A stretch of 45,597 nucleotides of DNA, taken from positions 1-45,597 of the forward strand of contig JBMFKI010000013.1 in the NCBI GenBank assembly GCA_049972525.1. Reading direction: 5' to 3'. Every line of letters begins with the position of its first letter. The stretch's first letter is position 1. A model generated the notes under the pieces. It ran no database searches. It was not told the DNA's origin and saw only the letters and a list, made by a program, of their open reading frames with translations. A program made the position numbers and the translations under genes. The stretch comes from JAVZLQ01 sp049972525 (GTDB taxonomy: Archaea > Thermoproteota > Bathyarchaeia > Bathyarchaeales > Bathycorpusculaceae). Shown in pieces: positions 39,468 through 45,597 of this stretch.

Positions 39468-41618
39468 CTACATTTTCTTCCCAATCTTCGACATGTACTT
39501 TTTCGGGTTCTTTTTGAATTCTTCTTCGCAGTGTTTTGAGCAGAAGTATATTGTGCGTCCTTCATGCTCCAGTTTGCTGTATGCTGTGTCTGGTTCTATC
39601 TTCATTCCGCAAACAGGATCTGTAACTAGCTGCTTTTTCTCCATAAACTGCACCCCCTTTTGTTCATATTTTCTTAAAGTTTGAGCGTTTAAAGCAACTA
39701 TAACCGTGCTTAAAGACATAACCAAAGCGCCTATCCACGGAGGCAAAACCACGCCAAAATTATAGAGCACGCCAGCCGCTAAAGGTATTGTGACAATGTT
39801 GTAGCCAGCAGCCCACCAAAGATTCTGAACCATCTTTGAATACGTTTTCCTCGAAAGCTCAATGACTTTTGGAACATCCCTAGGGTCATTCTTCACGAGG
39901 ATTATGTCTGCACTTTCTATAGCTACATCAGTCCCAGCGCCTATGGCTATACCCACATCCGCCGTAACAAGCGCTGGAGCATCATTTACGCCGTCTCCAA
40001 CCATAGCCACCCTAAAGCCCTTCTCCTTCAAAAACTCAATTTTTTCCGCCTTCTTGTCGGGCAAAACTTGAGCAAAAAAATCGTCTATGCCCAATTCCTC
40101 AGCAACCCACGTGGCAACTTCCTGCGAATCTCCAGTCAACATGTACACTCTTATGCCCATATCCTTAAGCCTCTTTATCGCTTCGTAGGACTCCTTCCTT
40201 ATCATATCAGATAGGGCGAATGCACCAGCTATTTTGCCGTCAACCACCGTGAAAACCACAGTTTTGCCTTGTGCCATAAGCTCACTTATTCGCTGGTCGT
40301 CGATTTTGACATTAACTTCGTCGAGAAGGCTTAAGCTTCCAACATAAACATTCCTTTTCCCAACTTTGGCATATGCACCCTTTCCAGGAATCGCTCTAAA
40401 ACTTGTTGCATGTGGAATTTTTACGCCCTTCTGCTCCGTGTATGCAACTATCGCTTTTGCAATTACATGTTCAGAATTCAATTCAACACTTGCGGTTAAC
40501 TTCAAAAACTCCTCTTCGGGAATAAATGCGACTACGTCGCTTACGCCGAAACTGCCAAGCGTTAATGTGCCAGTCTTGTCAAAAACAACGGCGTCAACAT
40601 TCCTAACCATTTCAAAGGCTTTTCTATCCCTGATGAGTATCCCACTTTTCGCAGTTATCGAAGTAGAAAGAGCAACAACTAAGGGGATAGCCAAACCAAG
40701 CGCATGCGGACAAGCAATAACCATGACCGTAACAGCGTTTTCAAGAGCCAAACCTGGATTCCCAAAAACATACCATACGGCGTAAGCGATTATGGCGGCT
40801 GTTAAAGCAACATAAAACAGCAAAGCAGCAGCCCTATTCGCCAAATCCTGCGTTCTAGACCTGCTCTCTTGCGCTTGTCGCACAAGCTTTATCACTTGCG
40901 CCAGATAAGTATCCTCGCCAGTCTTCTCCACAACCACTTTTAGGACGCCGTCCCCATTTATCGCACCGCCTATAGCTTTGGAGTTTACTTCTTTGTGAAC
41001 TGGTTTGGATTCACCAGTTAAAAGAGCCTCATTAACGAAGGATTCGCCTTCCAAGACTGTGCCGTCTGACGGAATTTTTTCGCCTGGGCGAACGAGGACA
41101 ACATCTTTGGGCTTAAGCTGCGAAACTGGAATATCAACTATTTCGCCGTTTTTTAAGAGGTGAGCTGTTATTGGCATTATTCTTACAAGTTCCTCGAGAG
41201 CCATTGAAGCCCCAAGAACGCTTTTTGCCTCTATCCAGTGACCAAGAAGCATAACATCTATTAAGGTGGCGAGTTCCCAGAAAAAGTCCATGCCTAGGGG
41301 CAAAAACACGGTTGCAGCAGAATAGAAGAAGGCTACGGTTATGGCCATGCCTATAAGAGTCATCATTCCAGGAAGCTTAGCCCTAACTTCATCAACTAAA
41401 CCATTTAAGAAGGGCCATCCGCCGTAAACATAAACGATTGCTGACAAAAACAATAGTGCATAATTTTGGAATGGTATAGCAATTATTTTGCTTCCAAAAA
41501 TTAATGTCTGAATCATTTCGGAAAGCAACAAAATTGGAATTGTGAGGATAACTGATACGATAAATTTCTTTTTGAACTCCGCCATGTGGTGCGCATGGTG
41601 CGTGTGGTGGTCGCTCAT
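39468..41618 (-). CDS. Copper-transporting P1B-type ATPase, CopB-like, with C-terminal YHS domain
   Basis: The 716-residue protein begins with a His-rich stretch (MSDHHTHHAHHMAEFKKKF), as in CopB pumps. The transmembrane metal motif is CPH (VIACPHALGLAIPL), the phosphorylation site is VFDKTGTLTLG, and the phosphatase and hinge motifs are LLTGESKPV and MVGDGVNDAPALV. The last 55 residues form a YHS metal domain (VTDPVCGMKIEPDTAYSKLE, YFCSKHCEEEFKKNP). It should export copper or silver from the cytoplasm. ATG 41618 gives the His-rich start; the frame is open 51 codons upstream, but that extension overlaps the neighbouring gene and looks non-coding. Confidence 0.94.
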   Translation of the reverse strand: MSDHHTHHAHHMAEFKKKFIVSVILTIPILLLSEMIQTLIFGSKIIAIPFQNYALLFLSAIVYVYGGWPFLNGLVDEVRAKLPGMMTLIGMAITVAFFYSAATVFLPLGMDFFWELATLIDVMLLGHWIEAKSVLGASMALEELVRIMPITAHLLKNGEIVDIPVSQLKPKDVVLVRPGEKIPSDGTVLEGESFVNEALLTGESKPVHKEVNSKAIGGAINGDGVLKVVVEKTGEDTYLAQVIKLVRQAQESRSRTQDLANRAAALLFYVALTAAIIAYAVWYVFGNPGLALENAVTVMVIACPHALGLAIPLVVALSTSITAKSGILIRDRKAFEMVRNVDAVVFDKTGTLTLGSFGVSDVVAFIPEEEFLKLTASVELNSEHVIAKAIVAYTEQKGVKIPHATSFRAIPGKGAYAKVGKRNVYVGSLSLLDEVNVKIDDQRISELMAQGKTVVFTVVDGKIAGAFALSDMIRKESYEAIKRLKDMGIRVYMLTGDSQEVATWVAEELGIDDFFAQVLPDKKAEKIEFLKEKGFRVAMVGDGVNDAPALVTADVGIAIGAGTDVAIESADIILVKNDPRDVPKVIELSRKTYSKMVQNLWWAAGYNIVTIPLAAGVLYNFGVVLPPWIGALVMSLSTVIVALNAQTLRKYEQKGVQFMEKKQLVTDPVCGMKIEPDTAYSKLEHEGRTIYFCSKHCEEEFKKNPKKYMSKIGKKM

Positions 41619-41712
41619 GTAATTCTCTTCTGCGTCTTTTCTGTTAAGCTGGGACAATATTACATATGTAATAAAAACCTTTCGGAAGGAAAAGGGAAAA
41701 GCTATGGAATCA

Positions 41713-42192
41713 CTAGCCTCCAGGAGCACCGTGGAAAGGCACATTCTTCCAGAGAAGCTCCCACCAATCATCCTCAGTTATGGTTTCTCCTTTAACAAGA
41801 ATCTCCAAAACCATCTTCAAAAGTTCATGATGTCTACGCTCATCCGCCAATATAGCTTCTAACAGAAGCCTAACTTTCTCATCCTCAACTTTTGGTAAAA
41901 CCGCACTTATCTTTTCTATAAGCTCAACTTCCAACCGAATGTGCTTTTCAACGAGCTTCCTATGCTCGTCAAGGTGCTCCTGCGTTAAAGCCTGAGAAAC
42001 ACTTGTCAAAAGTTCAACAGCGGCGGCATACATTTCCGCATGCTTAACAGAATCCAGCGAAATACCCTTCAGGACACCTTTCACAGGCGGATTCTTCATT
42101 CCGATTAAGGCGTTGTTCAAAGAGTCAACAATTTCATTTTCAACCTCAATCTGCTTCTTCATGAATTTAAGCAATTCATCCTTCGATTTCAA
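41713..42192 (-). CDS. Ferritin-like (rubrerythrin-superfamily) four-helix protein
   Basis: The protein of about 159 residues is all-helical. Carboxylate/His pairs spaced as in diiron bundles are visible: KKQIEVENEIVDSLNN, SLDSVKHAEMYAAAVELL, EKHIRLEVELIEKISAV and LLEAILADERRHHELLKMVL. It ends with DDWWELLWKNVPFHGAPGG. It could oxidise iron or reduce peroxide. TTG 42192 is the likely start because GGAGGT lies seven bases before it; GTG 42207 sits inside that ribosome site. It follows the flavodoxin gene by 27 bases in the same direction, a possible electron donor. Confidence 0.75.
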   Translation of the reverse strand: MKSKDELLKFMKKQIEVENEIVDSLNNALIGMKNPPVKGVLKGISLDSVKHAEMYAAAVELLTSVSQALTQEHLDEHRKLVEKHIRLEVELIEKISAVLPKVEDEKVRLLLEAILADERRHHELLKMVLEILVKGETITEDDWWELLWKNVPFHGAPGG

Positions 42193-42219
42193 AACTTCTA
42201 CCTCCACAATTAGAACATA

Positions 42220-42669
42220 TTAGACTGCATGCATAAGCCTTTCGGCAATGCTCCGTCCAAAATCCATACACTTCTCAAGCCCACTCTTATCGGGAGCATA
42301 CTTAATCAAGAGAGGAGGCTCAACAACTGTCATGCCAAACCTATTCTTGAGTATCTCCAAAACCAAACGCGGTGCCTCGCCGCTCCAACCATAAGACCCA
42401 AAAGCAGCACCAAGCTTACCCCTCAAATTAACATTTTTAACGGCAACATCTTCAAAGAAATTCTTGATGCTAAGCGGCATATCATGATGATAAGTGGGGA
42501 CACCAAAAACCAAAGCGTCAAAGGAAGCAAGCGCTTCAGGAGGCACGTAATAATTGAGCTCAACCTCAACTCCAACAGCTCTAGCACCTTCAGCAACAGC
42601 CTTAGCCATAACTCCAGTATTCCCAGTCCTACTATAATAGAAGACAAGCATCTTTGACGTGGAGCACAC
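42220..42669 (-). CDS. Flavodoxin-family protein
   Basis: The 149-residue protein has the FMN phosphate loop FYYSRTGNTGVMAKAVAEG, then FGVPTYHHDMPLSIKNFFED and the second FMN loop AAFGSYGWSGEAPRLV. It is a short-chain flavodoxin that carries one or two low-potential electrons. GTG 42669 with AAAGGA upstream or ATG 42651 can serve as start. It is the first gene of a pair with the ferritin-like protein, which suggests it reduces that diiron centre. Confidence 0.9.
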   Translation of the reverse strand: MCSTSKMLVFYYSRTGNTGVMAKAVAEGARAVGVEVELNYYVPPEALASFDALVFGVPTYHHDMPLSIKNFFEDVAVKNVNLRGKLGAAFGSYGWSGEAPRLVLEILKNRFGMTVVEPPLLIKYAPDKSGLEKCMDFGRSIAERLMHAV

Positions 42670-43091
42670 CCAATCCTTTACTAGTTTAAGTCAAATATGA
42701 AACTTTTGCAATATAAAATTGCAGCGGGCAAAGTTGGATTTGAACGCTTCTGAAGCATGGCGAAAACTCCCGTAACTCCCTTTCTTTTTCTATTTGCAAA
42801 AATGACTTTAATCATTGAGAGATGCAAGTGATAAGTTATGACTAGTTAAGGTCCTAAGTAATTACCATATCGTTTTGGCTGTTCGCTTGAGTATATAAAT
42901 GCTCACTATTAGCGAACGCTATAGTTTTAGGTTTGGTGTTATATGTCTGCGGCAAAACACCTCTTTTTCTGGGAACCTATGCGTGGAGACTTACGATGAC
43001 CAGTTTATAGGACAATATTTCTATATTTTTGGCTCTTATAAGGGACAAGTTTAAATAACATTTTGGCCTTTATAATTTACAAGGTGTTTCC
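42670..43091. other. Gene-free stretch upstream of the DUF4143 ATPase
   Basis: No real gene was seen. It contains a TATA-centred palindrome (42881-42917), a possible 18-codon ORF starting ATG 42943 behind GGTG (MSAAKHLFFWEPMRGDLR), and a second TATA-like TTTAAATA (43049-43056). The last is placed correctly for a 12-base leader with AAGGTG before ATG 43092. Around 42722-42746 the sequence resembles the 3' end of a tRNA but does not fold. Confidence 0.5.
42881..42917 (+). promoter_or_regulatory. TATA box enclosed by a 7-bp inverted repeat
   Basis: GTTCGCT (42881-42887) and AGCGAAC (42911-42917) flank TATATAAAT (42892-42900), with inner TGAG/CTCA half sites. Such an arrangement would let a repressor cover the core promoter. 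The 12-base string TATAAATGCTCA recurs, inverted, after the ATPase gene at 44706-44717. Confidence 0.5.
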
Positions 43092-44573
43092 ATGATTAAG
43101 GATTCAGAGAAATTGAGGGGTGCTGAAACCGAAATTTTAAGGGTTTTGTATTTGCATAATCCTTGGTGGGATTCTGGGCAGGTGTCTCCTTCAAAAGCTC
43201 TTCCTTTCAAGAGGAGGGATTTCTATAAACTTTTGGAGGAGCTAAATAATCCAAAGATAAGTGCGATTATTGGGGCGAGAAGGGTTGGAAAAACTGTTCT
43301 CATGTACCAATTAATCGATTATGTGGTTTCAAATTTCGGCCCTAAAAGAGCTATGTATATTTCCCTCGACGACCCTTATTTGAAGGTTGATGTGCAGCTG
43401 CTTGGTCGGATTTTTGACCTTTATTCGAAGTATATTCTTAAACAGCCATTTTCGGATATTTCAGAACCCGTATACATCTTTTTAGATGAAATCCAAACTC
43501 TGGAGGGTTGGGAGCTTGTTTTGAAGAGATGGTTTGATCTTGGCTATAAAATGAAGTTTTTTGTCTCCGGTTCTTCAAGTGTTAATATTTTGACGGGTGG
43601 TGCTGAATCTCTTATTGGAAGAATGCAGTTACAAACAGTTTTCCCGTTGAAATTTTTGGAGACTATTCGCTTTCGCATGGCGGCAGAGGACTTTGAAAGA
43701 CGTTTTAACAAAGTTAACTGGAGGTTAAGGGAGGCCTTCTTAAAAGCTGTTGAAAAAAATGACGCTGCGATCTTTTATTCCGTTCTAGTGGAGCATGCTA
43801 ATTCTTTGGCAGGAGAGATCGACCGTATTTTGCTTCTTCTGCAGGATTATTTGTTGAAGGGCGGGTACCCTGAAGTTCTTAAACTTGATAGTTTGGATGC
43901 TGTTGCGGAATCTCTCAAAACATATTTAAATCTCACTATCTACAAGGACATTGTAAGAACTTTTAAGATAAGAGATCCCATCGCCTTCGAAGAACTAATA
44001 GCTCTTCTGGCAAGGGAATGTAGTCAAAGAGTGAATTATTCTGAATTAGCTCGAATATTAGGTTTGAAGAGGCATACATTAAAAGCTTACATTTACTTCT
44101 TAAAAACAGCCTTCCTAATATCTGAATCAGAATACTATTCAAGAAGCCGCGCAAAACGGGTAAGGAAAGAGAAAAAAATCTACATAAATGATCCTGGAAT
44201 TAGAAACGTTACTGCTGGAACTCTGAACAATTATTTGTTAAGTGATGCTGCTGAGCTTGGGAAAATTATCGAGGCGATTGTTGCTGATCATTGCAGGAGA
44301 CTAAAGTTCGATTTGGAGCCAGCTCATGAAGTGCAGCTATTTTATTGGAAAAATAAGGGATACGAAACTGACATTGTATTTGATCTCCGCCAAAAACCAA
44401 TACCGATAGAAGTCAAATATAGGGATACCATAGACACAAAGGACTTAAAAAGAATACTAGAGTTTTCTGAAGTTCATAAGCCGCCATTCCAGATACTCAT
44501 AACAAAAGAAAAACTAGACATAAAAGACAACACTATCCTAATACCATTGTGGCTTTTTCTCCTAATGTGCTGA
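43092..44573 (+). CDS. ATPase of the AAA_14/DUF4143 family
   Basis: The 493-residue protein has Walker A IIGARRVGKTVLMYQLID, Walker B YIFLDEIQTLEGWE and a sensor-like FFVSGSSSVNIL, together the AAA_14 ATPase unit. The C-terminal DUF4143 domain follows, with a winged-helix-like stretch (YSELARILGLKRHTLKAYIY). A restriction-nuclease-like core comes after it (YETDIVFDLRQKPIPIEVKY, with D...E-x-K). Archaeal genomes carry many such genes; their role is unknown, but a selfish or defence link is often suspected. AAGGTG precedes ATG 43092. The setting between palindromes, tRNAs and an integrase looks accessory. Confidence 0.85.
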   Translation: MIKDSEKLRGAETEILRVLYLHNPWWDSGQVSPSKALPFKRRDFYKLLEELNNPKISAIIGARRVGKTVLMYQLIDYVVSNFGPKRAMYISLDDPYLKVDVQLLGRIFDLYSKYILKQPFSDISEPVYIFLDEIQTLEGWELVLKRWFDLGYKMKFFVSGSSSVNILTGGAESLIGRMQLQTVFPLKFLETIRFRMAAEDFERRFNKVNWRLREAFLKAVEKNDAAIFYSVLVEHANSLAGEIDRILLLLQDYLLKGGYPEVLKLDSLDAVAESLKTYLNLTIYKDIVRTFKIRDPIAFEELIALLARECSQRVNYSELARILGLKRHTLKAYIYFLKTAFLISESEYYSRSRAKRVRKEKKIYINDPGIRNVTAGTLNNYLLSDAAELGKIIEAIVADHCRRLKFDLEPAHEVQLFYWKNKGYETDIVFDLRQKPIPIEVKYRDTIDTKDLKRILEFSEVHKPPFQILITKEKLDIKDNTILIPLWLFLLMC

Positions 44574-44961
44574 AGTATGTGAACTTAACTACACATAAAC
44601 GCGTTCATCGTCAGCGAACATATTGAATATGTAAGGATTTTTTAACCCTAAAAAGTAATTGGAAATCAAGCAAGATCCTGTTTCTGTTTAGTCGCTCAAT
44701 TACATTGAGCATTTATAAAGGGCATTGAGCGAAGCGCTCGCTTGGGTTTCCTTACGTAAAGAAAGGCGTGAGCAGACTATAAAAATAACTTAAGAAGAGA
44801 AATGAAGAATGCTCTTAGTTCGGAATAAGCTCAGGGGCCAATGGCTGTAGCCCGTTCATGGAATCTGAAGATGCAAGGTTTGATTCATATAGACGACTGA
44901 AGATATTTTTTGGAGATATTTCATATTAAGTAAATGCATAACTCCCCAACTTAGATATTAG
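44574..44961. other. Gene-free stretch after the ATPase gene
   Basis: No protein gene was found. Besides the palindrome at 44692-44732 it holds GAGCG-AAG-CGCTC (44727-44739). A good TATA box TATAAAAA (44778-44785) has only 150 ORF-free bases downstream, including GGGGCCAATGGCTGTAGCCC (about 44834-44853). An untranslated RNA is possible but unproven. Confidence 0.4.
44692..44732 (-). promoter_or_regulatory. Second TATA-spanning palindrome, after the ATPase gene
   Basis: TCGCTCAAT (44692-44700) and ATTGAGCGA (44724-44732) form a perfect 9-bp inverted repeat. Inside lies another ATTGAGC (44704-44710) and, read on the minus strand, TATAAATGCTCA. A minus-strand promoter pointing at the 3' end of the ATPase gene is the simplest reading. 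Confidence 0.45.
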
Positions 44962-45053
44962 CGGGCGGGGTGGGATTTGAACCCACGACCACAAGCTTTC
45001 TTCTAGCTTATGGTTAGGAGGCTTGCGCCCTGTCCATGCTAGGCTACCCGCCC
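44962..45053 (-). tRNA. tRNA-Arg(CCU) with a 17-nt canonical intron
   Basis: Read on the minus strand: acceptor GGGCGGG/CCCGCCC, D arm GCCT/GGGC, anticodon stem CAAGC/GCTTG, T arm GTGGG TTCAAAT CCCAC, discriminator G. The loop is CTCCTA, a 17-base intron (44998-45014), then A, so the mature loop is CTCCTAA with anticodon CCU. CCA is not encoded. The intron sits at the usual 37/38 position. Confidence 0.95.
44998..45014 (-). other. tRNA-Arg intron (position 37/38)
   Basis: The 17-base insert ACCATAAGCTAGAAGAA interrupts the anticodon loop one base after the anticodon. Removing it leaves a standard seven-base loop. A one-base shift of the boundaries is possible because both junctions carry A. 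Confidence 0.85.
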
Positions 45054-45145
45054 CTAACATACTTTGGCAAAATTGAATTTTAACTTAATGCTATTTTATA
45101 CTGCAAAAAACTTAAACTACGCTGTACCACAAAATAATGCGGCAC

Positions 45146-45263
45146 GCGGGGGTACCCGAGCCAGGTCTAAATGGGCAACTGGGAGCCAGACAGCCTAAGA
45201 CAAGGGGGAGGACTTAAGATCCTCTGGCGTAGGCCTCCGTGGGTTCAAATCCCACCCCCCGCA
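45146..45263 (+). tRNA. tRNA-Leu(UAA) with a non-canonical intron of about 31 nt
   Basis: Acceptor GCGGGGG/CCCCCGC, T arm GTGGG TTCAAAT CCCAC, a long variable arm (GGC-GTAG-GCC) and anticodon arm GAGGA CTTAAGA TCCTC give leucine with anticodon UAA. The D arm CCCG/TGGG ends at 45175, but the anticodon stem starts only at 45208. About 31 extra bases (45176-45206) must be an intron near position 25/26. There is no intron at 37/38. The discriminator is A and CCA is not encoded. Confidence 0.93.
45176..45206 (+). other. Probable tRNA-Leu intron (about position 25/26)
   Basis: The insert contains the hairpin CTGG-GAG-CCAG, and its GCCTA can pair with TGGGC at the exon border. Because both exon edges are G runs, the exact borders can shift by up to three bases. 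Its extent is set by what must be removed to restore the cloverleaf. Confidence 0.75.
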
Positions 45264-45304
45264 CTATATACGTGAAAAATGCCGGGGGGTTTGTAATGGC
45301 GATG

Positions 45305-45597
45305 TTAAGCGTATTTTGGCTTCCTAAAGATTTTTCCTCCATCATCGTATTCGCCTGTTACATATTCGAAGCCAGCCTCTATCAGAGCGCATGCCTCCTT
45401 AACATTTTTCGCAACTTTTGAAATGTATTCCAGCTTGTCTTTGAACAGCTCTTCAGCCAAAGTGATGTAAATGAGTGTGTTATTGATGCTTTTATGGCCG
45501 AGGATTTGTTTGACGTGTAGAATGTCTTTTGTCCTATGATATTCCATTGTTGCTTTCCAATGTCGTAATGTTTTGAAGGTTATCTGTAATATTCTCG
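45305..45597 (-). CDS. Tyrosine-recombinase integrase, C-terminal part (runs off window)
   Basis: The frame is open to the window edge and reads ITFKTLRHWKATMEYHRTKD, then ILHVKQILGHKSINNTLIYI and a charged tail. RHWKAT corresponds to the HxxR box, LGHKSINNTLIYI holds the second His and the nucleophile Tyr of phage-type integrases. The N-terminal part, including the first catalytic Arg, lies outside. The gene ends 42 bases from the tRNA-Leu(UAA) gene. Archaeal integrases often use tRNA 3' ends as attachment sites, so an integrated element may border here. Confidence 0.88.
   Translation of the reverse strand, partial: RILQITFKTLRHWKATMEYHRTKDILHVKQILGHKSINNTLIYITLAEELFKDKLEYISKVAKNVKEACALIEAGFEYVTGEYDDGGKIFRKPKYA

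Noticed and set aside
41619..41771. 51-residue N-terminal extension of the copper ATPase
   Set aside because: It overlaps the ferritin-like gene, lacks family similarity, and is followed by the typical His-rich CopB start at 41618.
42722..42760. tRNA-like fragment (GCGGGC...GGATTTGAAC) resembling the 3' end of tRNA-Arg on the minus strand
   Set aside because: The T stem does not pair and no acceptor or anticodon arm is present. It may be a very old scar or chance, so it is not listed as a tRNA.

Overview
The window is chromosomal DNA from an anaerobic archaeon, most likely a member of Candidatus Bathyarchaeia (Thermoproteota). That placement is inferred. The supporting genes are an archaeal/eukaryotic release factor aRF1, a eukaryotic-type topoisomerase IB (in archaea known mainly from the Thaumarchaeota/Aigarchaeota/Bathyarchaeia group), tetrahydromethanopterin C1 enzymes, RtcB with archease, an ATPase-type (Mrp/MinD-like) HypB, three of four tRNA genes with short introns (two at non-canonical sites), TATA-box promoters close to start codons, and GGTG/GGAGGTGA ribosome binding sites. 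No rRNA, CRISPR array or complete transposon was seen.

Layout. 1-6 kb: the 5' end of a TrmO gene, a small unknown protein, an adenosine-specific kinase, an MFS transporter, an M29 aminopeptidase and tRNA-Ala(UGC), followed by two VapBC-type modules and a solitary AbrB-type antitoxin with a perfect palindrome at its promoter. 6-13 kb: a DUF996 membrane protein, an exported M28 peptidase with a sorting-like C-terminus, a small metallopeptidase, topoisomerase IB, a PLP aminotransferase and aRF1. 13-16 kb: a two-gene operon for H4MPT-linked C1 metabolism (MtdA/MtdB-type dehydrogenase, then Ftr) and a broken ECF-transporter S component. 16-22 kb: M42 aminopeptidase, archease, adenylate kinase, a metallo-beta-lactamase-fold protein, RtcB, and a zinc-finger/DUF7662 fusion. 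22-24 kb: intron-containing tRNA-Gly(UCC), a HAD hydrolase broken by a 13-bp tandem duplication, and a symporter remnant. 23.5-26.6 kb: a five-gene cluster Lrp, protein disulfide oxidoreductase, DUF166, HypA, HypB.

26.7-33 kb is an oxidative-stress and redox block: peroxiredoxin, OsmC, class II ribonucleotide reductase carrying an intein, rubredoxin, a two-helix ferritin-like protein, superoxide dismutase and a zinc-type ferredoxin. 33-43 kb: tandem universal stress protein, a membrane protein, an HtrA protease, a two-subunit [NiFe] hydrogenase, a ferredoxin, an AEC carrier, a CopB-type P-type ATPase, a ferritin-like protein and a flavodoxin. 43-45.6 kb looks accessory: a DUF4143 ATPase flanked by TATA-spanning palindromes, tRNA-Arg(CCU) and tRNA-Leu(UAA), both with introns, and the C-terminal part of a tyrosine integrase running off the end.

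Taken together the genes fit a strict anaerobe using H4MPT-bound C1 units, low-potential carriers (ferredoxins, flavodoxin, rubredoxin), nickel hydrogenase with its HypA/HypB nickel-delivery pair, and a broad defence against oxygen. RtcB and archease supply the ligase step that the intron-bearing tRNAs need. Several genes are broken by small indels. Whether that is real decay or assembly error cannot be decided from the sequence alone.
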